Positions 1-5,348 of a DNA stretch of 6,244 bases are shown piece after piece. Position numbers and translations under genes: made by a program. Origin of the DNA: Caldilinea sp. CFX5 (GTDB taxonomy: Bacteria > Chloroflexota > Anaerolineae > Caldilineales > Caldilineaceae); NCBI GenBank assembly GCA_021405325.1, contig QWII01000194.1, positions 1 through 6,244 on the forward strand. The letters run 5' to 3'. Within the stretch, counting starts at the first letter, position 1, and each line of letters begins with the position of its first letter. The notes beneath the pieces were generated by a model. The model saw nothing but the letters and a program-made list of their open reading frames with translations, searched no databases and had not been told where the DNA came from.

Positions 1-60
1 CGCAGATTTCAAAGGTTTTTCTAAGGTTTTCATCTGCGCAATCTGCGAAATCCCTGTTGT
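1..60. repeat. CGCAGAT/ATCTGCG short interspersed repeat, cut by window edge
   Basis: The heptamer CGCAGAT at 1-7 is inverted as ATCTGCG at 32-38 and repeated directly at 41-47. Short repeats of the CGCAGATT type are frequent in intergenic DNA of several environmental phyla. The window starts inside the element, so its full extent is unknown. No open frame or promoter is seen with it. Confidence 0.45.
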
Positions 61-90
61 TTTCATCGGCTGTGGTGCATAACGGTGCAT

Positions 91-166
91 GGGTCTCTTC
101 CTGGAAGAGGCAACTGCTGTTTTGTATGACCAAGTAGCTCCCGCCTCTTCCAGGAAGGGTCGCCGG
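91..166. repeat. Palindromic element, copy 1 (family shared with 3190-3278)
   Basis: A perfect 15-bp inverted repeat (97-111 with 143-157, arm CTTCCTGGAAGAGGC) encloses a 31-nt loop. Each arm carries the near-palindromic core CTTCC-N-GGAAG. The loop contains GTTTTGTATGACCAA at 119-133, which matches the loop of the palindrome at 3196-3272 at 12 of 15 positions. The right arm and the GCCGGC tail after it (162-167) also align without gaps to that copy. Stems differ between copies yet stay paired. No T-tract follows, so it is not a standard terminator. Confidence 0.7.
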
Positions 167-181
167 CCCCTTTACTCGAAT

Positions 182-195
182 CGTTACCGATAACG
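182..195. repeat. Small palindrome CGTTA-CCGA-TAACG
   Basis: The arms CGTTA (182-186) and TAACG (191-195) flank CCGA. It abuts the large hairpin at 194-258. It could be an operator-like site or simply part of the repeat; nothing else supports a function. Confidence 0.3.
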
Positions 196-258
196 TGGGT
201 GAGTGGGTGATGCGGTGATTGAACTTGTCGAAATCACCGCATCACCCACTCACCCACG
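194..258. repeat. 27-bp perfect hairpin overlapping the 3' end of the PhyH-family gene
   Basis: Positions 194-220 are perfectly complementary to 232-258, with an 11-nt loop (221-231, GAACTTGTCGA). The arm is built of degenerate GGGTGA units. The right arm covers the stop codon (250-252) and the last two sense codons of the minus-strand dioxygenase gene. On the minus strand the hairpin is followed by TTATCGG rather than a run of T, so it is not a canonical intrinsic terminator. It may still protect the mRNA 3' end or slow polymerase, or it may be an intergenic repeat that grew up to the stop codon. Confidence 0.75.
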
Positions 259-1068
259 CACACAAGGCTTAGTCGGGTGATAGATGAGCGGCGTCTGCTC
301 ATCATCTGCCAGTATATCACCGATTTGTAATTTCGCCAGTTGCTCTTTGCGCAGGATATTGGGCTTACCGTTAAAGGTGCTGCCGTCGGGCATATAGGCG
401 CAGGTCATGGCGCGGCGCCAGCCGGGGGTCATGTTGGGGCCGGCGCCGTGGGCGATGAGACCATTGTGAAAGGAGCAGGAACCGGCCTTCATCGGGGCTG
501 GGACAGCTTTCTGTTTCGCCCAGTCGGGGTAGACTTTGAAGAGATCGCCCATGTTGGGGCCAATGCCGACATTGTCATAGGTGGCAGTTTTATGGCTGCC
601 GGGGATAAACCACATACAGCCATTTTCCAAGGTCACATCATCCAGCGCGACCCAGATGGTGATTGAATCGGGTGAATGGAACGACCAGTAGGGATTGTCC
701 AGGTGCCAGCCGGTAGGGTTGGCCCAGGGCTGTTTGATCAACGCCTGGTCGTGCCAGATACGAATGCCGTCCACGCCGGCCAGCGTCGCCGCCATCTGGC
801 CCAAGCGGGCATCGAGCATCAATTTGCGCATCTTCTCATTGGTCTGCCAGAGGTTGACGCGCTGGATAAAGACATTGTTGTAGTACCCTTCGTTGTTCTC
901 TTCCTCTTGCCCAAAGCCGGGAATGCGCTCCCGCTTGCGCCCGGTCACGGCTTCATCGACGGCGTCACGCCAGTCCGCAATCTCGTCGGCATTGAGAAAA
1001 TCAGTAACGACAACAAAACCATTGTCGCGATAGCTATCAATGTGGGTTTGTGTTAGATTGGTGTTCAT
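250..1068 (-). CDS. Phytanoyl-CoA dioxygenase (PhyH) family Fe(II)/2-oxoglutarate oxygenase
   Basis: This is a 272-residue cytosolic protein of normal family length. The PhyH family uses Fe(II), O2 and 2-oxoglutarate to hydroxylate small organic substrates. Visible marks are the iron facial triad, H122 and D124 in WHLDNPYW plus H207 in IAHGAGPN, and arginines R218/R219 in the GWRRA segment that would bind the 2-oxoglutarate carboxylate. The strand ENGCMWFIPGSHK (149-160) between them is typical of the double-stranded beta helix. The ATG start is preceded by GGGAGG at good spacing, and a TATAAT box lies upstream. The gene diverges from an AraC regulator and a dehydrogenase, which suggests a co-controlled catabolic step. 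Bacterial members act on many substrates, so the substrate here is unknown. The stop codon lies inside a 27-bp hairpin. Confidence 0.93.
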   Translation of the reverse strand: MNTNLTQTHIDSYRDNGFVVVTDFLNADEIADWRDAVDEAVTGRKRERIPGFGQEEENNEGYYNNVFIQRVNLWQTNEKMRKLMLDARLGQMAATLAGVDGIRIWHDQALIKQPWANPTGWHLDNPYWSFHSPDSITIWVALDDVTLENGCMWFIPGSHKTATYDNVGIGPNMGDLFKVYPDWAKQKAVPAPMKAGSCSFHNGLIAHGAGPNMTPGWRRAMTCAYMPDGSTFNGKPNILRKEQLAKLQIGDILADDEQTPLIYHPTKPCVRG

Positions 1069-1104
1069 GTGGCCCTCCCTTTTTGTGTACTTTCAGTCCC
1101 TTCG

Positions 1105-1133
1105 ATTATATGCTAAAATCGGCAGACTGTTAG
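1105..1133 (-). promoter_or_regulatory. Predicted sigma70-type promoter of the PhyH-family gene
   Basis: Read on the minus strand, a perfect -10 box TATAAT lies at 1110-1105, with a -35-like CTAACA (4 of 6 to TTGACA) at 1133-1128 and a 17-bp spacer. Transcription would start near 1098 and give a leader of about 30 nt before the ATG at 1068. This is a sequence match only. Confidence 0.5.
1111..1119 (+). promoter_or_regulatory. Predicted extended -10 promoter of the AraC-dehydrogenase operon
   Basis: TGCTAAAAT is an extended -10 (TGn plus TAAAAT, 5 of 6 to TATAAT). No good -35 is visible upstream, as expected for an extended -10 or an activator-dependent promoter. It abuts the TATAAT of the divergent promoter, so the two promoters probably compete for polymerase. 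The leader to the ATG at 1168 would be about 40 nt. Confidence 0.35.
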
Positions 1134-1157
1134 GATTTTTCCTGGGCAAAATTAGCA
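1115..1157. promoter_or_regulatory. Candidate AraC-type operator: direct repeat AAAATnnGCA
   Basis: AAAATCGGCA (1115-1124) and AAAATTAGCA (1148-1157) are direct repeats spaced 33 bp apart, about three helical turns. The left copy overlaps both divergent promoter candidates. AraC-family regulators commonly bind direct repeats on one face of DNA, and the regulator gene is adjacent. The match is short and AT-rich, so chance is possible. Confidence 0.3.
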
Positions 1158-1167
1158 CAATCCTGCC

Positions 1168-2037
1168 ATGAAGCTGCCCCAATACTTGCGCCGAGATTTC
1201 TTTCGCTCGCCGGGAGCCATTGCCATGACCCGGTTCTACCTGGTCAACGGCTTGATCATTCCCCACAGCCATGACTTTGTCGAAGTGGTGTTGGTGGTGG
1301 ATGGCGAGGGGGTGCATCGCTCGCATGAAGGGGAGAGCCTGATCCAGCGCGGTCAGGTGCTGGTGATTCGACCGGGGGCCTGGCACACCTACGAAGCCTG
1401 CGTGGATCTCAAGCTCTACAACTGCTGTTTTGGCTACGAATTGTTGGGACATGAACTGGCCTGGTTTGGCGAAGATGCGCGGCTCAACTATCTCTTTCAT
1501 GTCGGACCGCTCTCGCAGGGACGCCGGGGGATTCTGGCGACAACCATTCCCGCTACCGGTGTGCAAGCGTGTGAACGTCATCTGCTCACTTTATGTGATC
1601 TGGAGCAGCGTCCCACCCTGGCCGACAAAACGACCACGTTGGCCTGTCTGCTCCTCTTTTTTGGGGAGTTGGCGCAAGCCATCACCCCTGGTGATCTGGC
1701 AACGGGGCAGACCCACCCAGCAGTGCTGGAAGCGGTGCGTCTGTTGGAGCAGGATGCGCCTGAGGCGTGGACAATGGCCCTGCTGGCCCATCGGGTTGGT
1801 TTGAGCGAAGCTTATCTCTCCCGCCTTTTCCGCCACCAGATGGGGGCGCCGCCCATGACCTACTTACATCAGCGGCGCATGGAACGGGGCGCCAACCTGC
1901 TCTTGCACACCAACTGGCCGATTGGACGCATTGCACTGGAGATTGGTCTCGATGACCAGAACTACTTCGCCCGCTGCTTCAAAGCCTACTATGGCCTATC
2001 CGCCACCGACTATCGCAAACAGTTTGCGGGGCGGTAG
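1168..2037 (+). CDS. AraC/XylS family transcriptional regulator with cupin-type sensor domain
   Basis: This is a 289-residue cytosolic DNA-binding protein. Residues about 20-80 form a cupin-like ligand domain with HSHDFVEVVLVVDGEG and RGQVLVIRPGAWHTY, the usual sensor half of sugar-type AraC regulators. Residues about 185-288 hold the two helix-turn-helix motifs: MALLAHRVGLSEAYLSRLFR (203-222), then IGRIALEIGLDDQNYFARCF (252-271), ending with the family's YYGLSATDYRK signature. The start at 1168 has no clear ribosome site, but the first 20 residues read like the normal family N-terminus, so the internal ATG at 1225 is less likely. The gene diverges from the PhyH-family oxygenase and runs 35 bp ahead of a dehydrogenase, so it probably controls both. 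The effector is unknown. Confidence 0.95.
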   Translation: MKLPQYLRRDFFRSPGAIAMTRFYLVNGLIIPHSHDFVEVVLVVDGEGVHRSHEGESLIQRGQVLVIRPGAWHTYEACVDLKLYNCCFGYELLGHELAWFGEDARLNYLFHVGPLSQGRRGILATTIPATGVQACERHLLTLCDLEQRPTLADKTTTLACLLLFFGELAQAITPGDLATGQTHPAVLEAVRLLEQDAPEAWTMALLAHRVGLSEAYLSRLFRHQMGAPPMTYLHQRRMERGANLLLHTNWPIGRIALEIGLDDQNYFARCFKAYYGLSATDYRKQFAGR

Positions 2038-2056
2038 CTTTTACACAACCAAGAAA

Positions 2057-2062
2057 AAGGAG
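2057..2062 (+). promoter_or_regulatory. Ribosome binding site of the dehydrogenase gene
   Basis: An AAGGAG-type site lies about 10 nt before the ATG at 2073. It is much stronger than anything before the upstream regulator gene, which suggests more dehydrogenase than regulator is made from a shared transcript. Confidence 0.55.
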
Positions 2063-2072
2063 AAGATTACCG

Positions 2073-3137
2073 ATGATTGACACACGCGTTATCCACCTGG
2101 AACCGGGCAAGCTCACCCTCAGCACCATGACCTTGCCGCCGCTGAAACCAAATCAAGTGCTGGTGAAGACCCACCAGGCGTCGGTCTGCGGCTCGGAGCG
2201 TTACTTTTACCGGGGCATCACCGTGCGCCCGGAGGATGAAGCCAAGGGCGGCTCGGAGGTGCAACTGGGTGCGGGCAAGGCCGATGCCCACGCCCATGCC
2301 TACCCGATGGGGCCGTTGGGCCATGAAGGGGGCGGCACCATTGTCGAGATCGGCAGCGGCGTCGATGAGTATGTGGGCGGCGGCAAAGTCAAAGTGGGCG
2401 ACCGAGTCGGCAGCCTCGTCTACCCCACCTATACCGACTACTGGGCCACCGACATCCTGCACGTCCAGCCGATCCCCGATGGTGTCTCCTTTGAGGTTGG
2501 CTGTCTCTATGAGCCGCTGGGGTGCGCCGTCTGGGCCGCTTTGCACGCCGGTTTCAAGCTGGGCGATATGGTGGCGGTCAACGGCGTCGGTTTTGCCGGC
2601 AATATTCTGTTGCAAGGGGCGATCAAGTCGGGCGCCTCGCAGGTGATTGCCATTGATGTAGTGCCAGCGAAGTTGGAGGTTGCCAAACAGTTGGGTGCGA
2701 CCCACGTCATCAATGCCAGCGAAGTTGACCCGGTGACGGCGGTCAATGAACTGACCAAGGGGGAAGGGGTCGATGTGGCGGTCGAGGCGATTGGCGGCAA
2801 CGGCGTCGGGCTGGTGCAGGCGCTGGGCATGGTCGGCCACAACGGCACGCTGGCGCTCTATGGCGACAACTACGCGCCGATCAAGGAGTTCTGCTTCCAT
2901 CGCTTCCACGAAGATGGGCTGGATGTGCGCAACCTCAACGCGGTCCACTATACCAAACTGCGCTCGATTGAACACATGCGTGAGGCATTCCGCGTGGTGC
3001 AGCGGGAGGTCTTCAACCTAGATATCATTTTCCAAAATTCCGTCACCTACACCCTGGCCGACCTGCCGACCGTCTTTCAAAGTGAGACAGGGAATTTGGA
3101 GCAACAGGGGTCGTTGAAGACGATTATTTTGCCGTAA
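2073..3137 (+). CDS. Zinc-dependent medium-chain alcohol/polyol dehydrogenase (MDR superfamily)
   Basis: This is a 354-residue cytosolic enzyme of normal length for the threonine/sorbitol dehydrogenase-like branch, which oxidises a secondary or primary alcohol with NAD(P)+. The catalytic zinc ligands are visible as C39 (SVCGSE), H84-E85 (LGHEGGG) and E147 (YEPLGCA). The Rossmann fold follows: GVGFAG (171-176), then an acidic residue D195 at the end of the second strand, which favours NAD+ over NADP+. The usual four-cysteine structural zinc lobe is absent. A longer loop (about 52-78, including HAHAYP) separates C39 from H84, which are normally closer. The gene sits 35 bp after the AraC regulator and is probably co-transcribed with it. 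With the divergent oxygenase this suggests a hydroxylate-then-oxidise pathway, which is inference. The substrate is not readable. Confidence 0.93.
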   Translation: MIDTRVIHLEPGKLTLSTMTLPPLKPNQVLVKTHQASVCGSERYFYRGITVRPEDEAKGGSEVQLGAGKADAHAHAYPMGPLGHEGGGTIVEIGSGVDEYVGGGKVKVGDRVGSLVYPTYTDYWATDILHVQPIPDGVSFEVGCLYEPLGCAVWAALHAGFKLGDMVAVNGVGFAGNILLQGAIKSGASQVIAIDVVPAKLEVAKQLGATHVINASEVDPVTAVNELTKGEGVDVAVEAIGGNGVGLVQALGMVGHNGTLALYGDNYAPIKEFCFHRFHEDGLDVRNLNAVHYTKLRSIEHMREAFRVVQREVFNLDIIFQNSVTYTLADLPTVFQSETGNLEQQGSLKTIILP

Positions 3138-3168
3138 GTGGGGAATGAGTATAATAATTGTACCAGGG

Positions 3169-3296
3169 GTTGTATAACAAACTTGCGTGGCGACAGGCCA
3201 GACTTCCGGGAAGGGGGTAAGAGATGTTCTGTACGACAAACCGACAGTTACCCCCTTCCCGGAAGTCTGGCCGGCTTGTGAGCAAGTCGTTTGTAA
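3169..3296. repeat. Nested palindromic element, copy 2 (25-bp perfect inner arms)
   Basis: Inner arms 3196-3220 and 3248-3272 are perfectly complementary over 25 bp, with a 27-nt loop. The arms carry CTTCCGGGAAG and its partner. The loop has GTTCTGTACGACAAA (3226-3240), shared with the loop of the element at 91-166. A further outer arm, ACAAACTTGC (3177-3186), pairs with GCAAGTCGTTTGT (3282-3294) with a two-base bulge. The left flank GTTGTATAACAAAC (3169-3182) itself resembles the loop motif. No T-run follows on either strand, so it is not a simple terminator. It fills most of the gap between the dehydrogenase and the next gene. Confidence 0.8.
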
Positions 3297-3315
3297 TGCC
3301 GTAGGAGTAAAGCCC

Positions 3316-3720
3316 ATGATTCCTTTATTAACAGTAACGCTCTCCAGTAACATTTCGGAGCGTGTGCAAAAACTGGCAAAACAGCGCGATGAGGATACGA
3401 TTGCCATTGTCGAGCGGATTCTGGATGAGGCATTGCCGGAAACGTTTGATGAGCAAGCTGTCGACGATAGCGCCGAATCCGACCCGGCCGATCGCGAAAT
3501 GGCTGCGTATATCGCTCTACACCCGCAACTGAAAAAAGAATTTTTCGGTCAATATGTTGCGATTTATGGCGGCCAACTGATCGATCACGATACCGACCGG
3601 CGGGCGCTCTATATGCGGATTGTGGCGCAGTACCCGGATGACTTTGTTTGGTTAAGCAAAGTAGAAGAAGAGCCGATTCGCACGCTTATCTTTCGTTCAC
3701 CACGCTTTGATCGGGGTTGA
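3316..3720 (+). CDS. Ribbon-helix-helix-like plus DUF5678-like protein
   Basis: I chose the ATG at 3316 (134 residues) because TAGGAG lies 9-14 bases before it; a longer reading frame from 3187 would have to be translated out of the palindrome and lacks such a site. Residues 5-41 (TVTLSSNISERVQKLAKQRD then IVERILDEAL) look like one strand and two helices, as in ribbon-helix-helix antitoxin-type dimers. An acidic linker (45-61) follows. Residues 61-131 match the DUF5678 pattern: HPQLKKEFFGQYVAIYGGQLID, DDFVWLSKVEEEP, IFRSPRF. Function is not established. The gene lies 2 bp ahead of a retropepsin-like protease, a pairing I believe recurs in Chloroflexota and cyanobacteria, so it may be a partner or substrate of the protease. 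Its C-terminal domain is about half identical to the one encoded at 4323-4595. Confidence 0.8.
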   Translation: MIPLLTVTLSSNISERVQKLAKQRDEDTIAIVERILDEALPETFDEQAVDDSAESDPADREMAAYIALHPQLKKEFFGQYVAIYGGQLIDHDTDRRALYMRIVAQYPDDFVWLSKVEEEPIRTLIFRSPRFDRG

Positions 3721-3722
3721 TT

Positions 3723-4112
3723 ATGAAGCGGGTTTATTCGTATGAGTATGATCGTTCTTACAACCCATCCATCCCCATTGTTGAAATTAAGATTGGTCAA
3801 TCCTGGACAACGCCCTTGTTACCGCTGACTGCGCTTGTTGATTCAGGCGCTGATGGCACCATTATCCCACTCCAATATCTACGGCAAGTGGGCGCGCGAC
3901 GTGAAAGAAAAAGCTGGATCACGGGCGTCACCGGTGTGCGTACACAGATTGACATCTATACTGTTGCATTGAACTTTGGCCCTTTTGCTTTTGATGACAT
4001 AGAGGTCGTCGCCGGAAGGCGCAATGACGAAATAATTGTTGGACGTGACCTCTTGAACCAGTTTATCGTCACCTTAGATGGGTTAGCCAGTGTCGTTGAA
4101 ATTTCACAGTAG
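3723..4112 (+). CDS. Retropepsin-like (clan AA) single-domain aspartic protease
   Basis: This is a 129-residue protein with no signal peptide or membrane segment. The catalytic motif ALVDSGADGTIIP (38-49, Asp40) is the D-[ST]-G signature of retropepsins. The later IIVGRDLLNQFIVTLDG (105-120) matches the conserved ILGRDLLxxF segment that forms the psi-loop second half. One such domain has a single catalytic Asp, so the active enzyme should be a homodimer. The ATG at 3723 follows the upstream TGA by 2 bp and points to translational coupling; an in-frame TTG at 3717 would overlap it and is less likely. Substrate unknown; the co-encoded DUF5678-like protein is the obvious candidate partner. Confidence 0.85.
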   Translation: MKRVYSYEYDRSYNPSIPIVEIKIGQSWTTPLLPLTALVDSGADGTIIPLQYLRQVGARRERKSWITGVTGVRTQIDIYTVALNFGPFAFDDIEVVAGRRNDEIIVGRDLLNQFIVTLDGLASVVEISQ

Positions 4113-4134
4113 AGAAGCCCAAAGAGTGGGAGGC

Positions 4135-4595
4135 ATGTTGTCTACTTCATCCCCGATGGCTGACGAAAATAAGAGCAACGCTAATCCGCCGCCGACCACA
4201 ACGGCGATCAACACAGGCGGTGGATCGGCGATCCACGGCAATGTGACCGCGGGCGATGATTTTGTCGGTCGTGACAAGATTGTCAACAACTATTACGGCC
4301 GGATGCGGATGCTGATGCCGAGATGCAAGCCTACCTGACCATGCACCCCTGGCTCAAAGAGCATTACTTGGGCAAACATGTGGCGATCTACCACGGTGAG
4401 CTTGTGGATGTAGATGAAGACTTTGATGCCTTATTTGACCGGATTGATCAGGCTTACCCCAATCAATTTGTCTGGATCAGCAAAGTGGGCGAGGAACCAA
4501 TTGAAACCTTTACCATTCGCTCGCCAAGATTTACGGTGGCAGAATCGTTATGGTTGATCCGTCGTGTTACCCATTTAGCTCCTCAAACTGATTGA
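4135..4595 (+). pseudogene. Frameshifted gene: GNV/DFVGRDKIV N-terminus plus DUF5678-like C-terminus
   Basis: The first part is open from ATG 4135 (or ATG 4156) to a stop at 4336-4338. It carries a low-complexity NPPPTTT stretch, then GGGSAIHGNVTAGDDFVGRD and KIVNNYYG, a motif found near the N-termini of varied Chloroflexota and cyanobacterial proteins. After NNYYG that frame degrades to RMRMLMPRCKPT. Another frame at the same place reads PDADADAEMQAYLTMHPWLK, a natural acidic linker into a DUF5678-like domain ending RSPRF. The switch falls at about 4296-4302, beside three GATGCxG-type units, where slippage is easy. There is no canonical slippery heptamer, so I favour a mutation over programmed frameshifting. 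Sequencing error is possible. GGGAGG at 4128-4133 sits too close to ATG 4135; a TTG at 4138 or the ATG at 4156 may be the real start. No protease gene follows, unlike the upstream relative. Confidence 0.6.
4323..4595 (+). CDS. DUF5678-like small protein (C-terminal piece of the gene above, or independent)
   Basis: If translated on its own from ATG 4323 this gives 90 residues: the complete DUF5678-like domain (HPWLKEHYLGKHVAIYHGEL, QFVWISKVGEEP, TIRSPRF) and a 20-residue tail TVAESLWLIRRVTHLAPQTD with no counterpart in the relative at 3316-3720. No ribosome site precedes ATG 4323, which argues for a frameshifted longer gene; coupled translation from the overlapping upstream frame (stop at 4338) is the alternative. 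Its end overlaps the end of the convergent antitoxin gene by 29 bp. Confidence 0.5.
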   Translation: MQAYLTMHPWLKEHYLGKHVAIYHGELVDVDEDFDALFDRIDQAYPNQFVWISKVGEEPIETFTIRSPRFTVAESLWLIRRVTHLAPQTD

Positions 4596-4896
4596 TACGC
4601 ACTGGCGGCCGGTCAGGGAAGCGGGCAATAATTTCCAAATCACCACCCATTGCTTGAATAAAAGCGCGAAGCGTACTGACATACATATCGGCGCGCCGCT
4701 CAATCTTGGAAACTGCGGCCTGATTGATCTGAAGGACTTCGCCAACGACTGCTTGTGACCGCTGGCGCGCCTGACGCAATTCGCGCAATGTCATTTCTTC
4801 GGCAATTAGGCGCTCAGTCTCCTGGGCGATGGCATCCTGCTCTTCTTGTGGTAACGTTTGTAAAAATTGTTCAAATGTTTTTGTCACTTGCCTCAT
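4567..4896 (-). CDS. XRE-family HTH antitoxin of a HigBA-type module
   Basis: This is a 109-residue protein. Residues 36-91 form the helix-turn-helix: LRELRQARQRSQ, VVGEVLQINQAAVSKIERRA, then YVSTLRAFIQAMGGDLEIIA, which is the HigA-like arrangement found in antitoxins that follow Gp49/HigB toxins. Residues 1-35 are a helical, acid-rich extension likely to contact the toxin. The gene starts inside the last 26 bp of the toxin gene, the usual toxin-first order. GGAGG touches the ATG at 4896, so the real start may be the in-frame GTG at 4887, which has better spacing. It would normally neutralise the toxin and repress the operon; because the toxin is interrupted, it may now be a free repressor or a remnant. 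Confidence 0.85.
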   Translation of the reverse strand: MRQVTKTFEQFLQTLPQEEQDAIAQETERLIAEEMTLRELRQARQRSQAVVGEVLQINQAAVSKIERRADMYVSTLRAFIQAMGGDLEIIARFPDRPPVRINQFEELNG

Positions 4897-5239
4897 CCTC
4901 CATCTGCTTTAAATGTCGTTGATAGCGAGCCTCAGCCAGCGGAATATGTTTCTTATACCAACGCTTATCGCCCCGTTTGTTCCCACCCACTAACAGAATC
5001 GCTTGTCGTTTCGGGTCAAAGACAAAGAGAACACGCCAGGGATCACCCTGGATCTGCACACGCAACTACTTGAGATTAGGCAGCGATGATCCTTGCAACG
5101 TATCTACCTGCGGACGCCCTAACGCCGGCCCAAATTTTGCCAGAAGACCAACCTGGGCGGCGATACCCACCCGAACAACGGTCGTTTGGTCTGATAGCCA
5201 TAGTGCAAAGTCATTGTCAAGTAAGACTTTCCATTCCAT
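4871..5239 (-). pseudogene. HigB / phage Gp49-like toxin interrupted by an amber codon
   Basis: From ATG 5239 the frame reads a normal 122-codon RelE-superfamily toxin except for TAG at 5068-5066 (codon 58). Before the stop: MEWKVLLDNDF, then LLAKFGPALGRPQVDTLQGS and LPNLK. Directly after it in the same frame: LRVQIQGDPWRVLFVFDPKR, ILLVGGNKRGDKRWYKKHIP, AEARY. Family members usually read N-[ML]-K-E-L-R here, so a GAG to TAG change explains the break. Both halves are otherwise well conserved, so the lesion looks recent. Such toxins cleave mRNA at the ribosome; the C-terminal half alone (possible TTG start at 5065) should be inactive. An in-frame ATG at 5257 is a second start option. Neither start has a strong ribosome site. 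A TTGTCA -35-like box lies upstream (5304-5315 region) without a good -10. Confidence 0.8.
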
Positions 5240-5348
5240 AAAATGAATATATTCCATAAAAGAACTATTGTTAATCGGTGATTGTGATAAATTTACTTTT
5301 GTGCGGCTTGACAAACTATTGCTCACCGGTTATGATCCACCTCACACC

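Noticed and set aside
676..1056. Plus-strand frames opposite the PhyH-family gene (also 340-666)
   Set aside because: They are antisense shadows of a gene with complete iron-binding motifs.
1093..1581. 162-residue minus-strand frame over the start of the AraC gene
   Set aside because: It covers the divergent promoter region and the cupin domain of a clear regulator; no family resemblance or ribosome site.
2067..2975. 302-residue open frame on the minus strand opposite the dehydrogenase
   Set aside because: It is a shadow of the plus-strand gene in GC-rich codons; it has no recognisable domain, and the plus frame has full catalytic motifs and a ribosome site.
3196..3272. Rho-independent terminator for the dehydrogenase gene
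   Set aside because: The stem is strong, but the loop is long (27 nt) and no T-run follows on either strand.
3187..3315. N-terminal extension of the DUF5678-like protein from an upstream start
   Set aside because: It would translate through both arms of the palindrome; TAGGAG before ATG 3316 and the start of homologous sequence there favour the shorter protein.
5066..5326. Independent 86-residue gene on the minus strand
   Set aside because: It is the N-terminal half of the Gp49/HigB-like toxin plus non-coding upstream sequence, ended by the in-frame amber codon.
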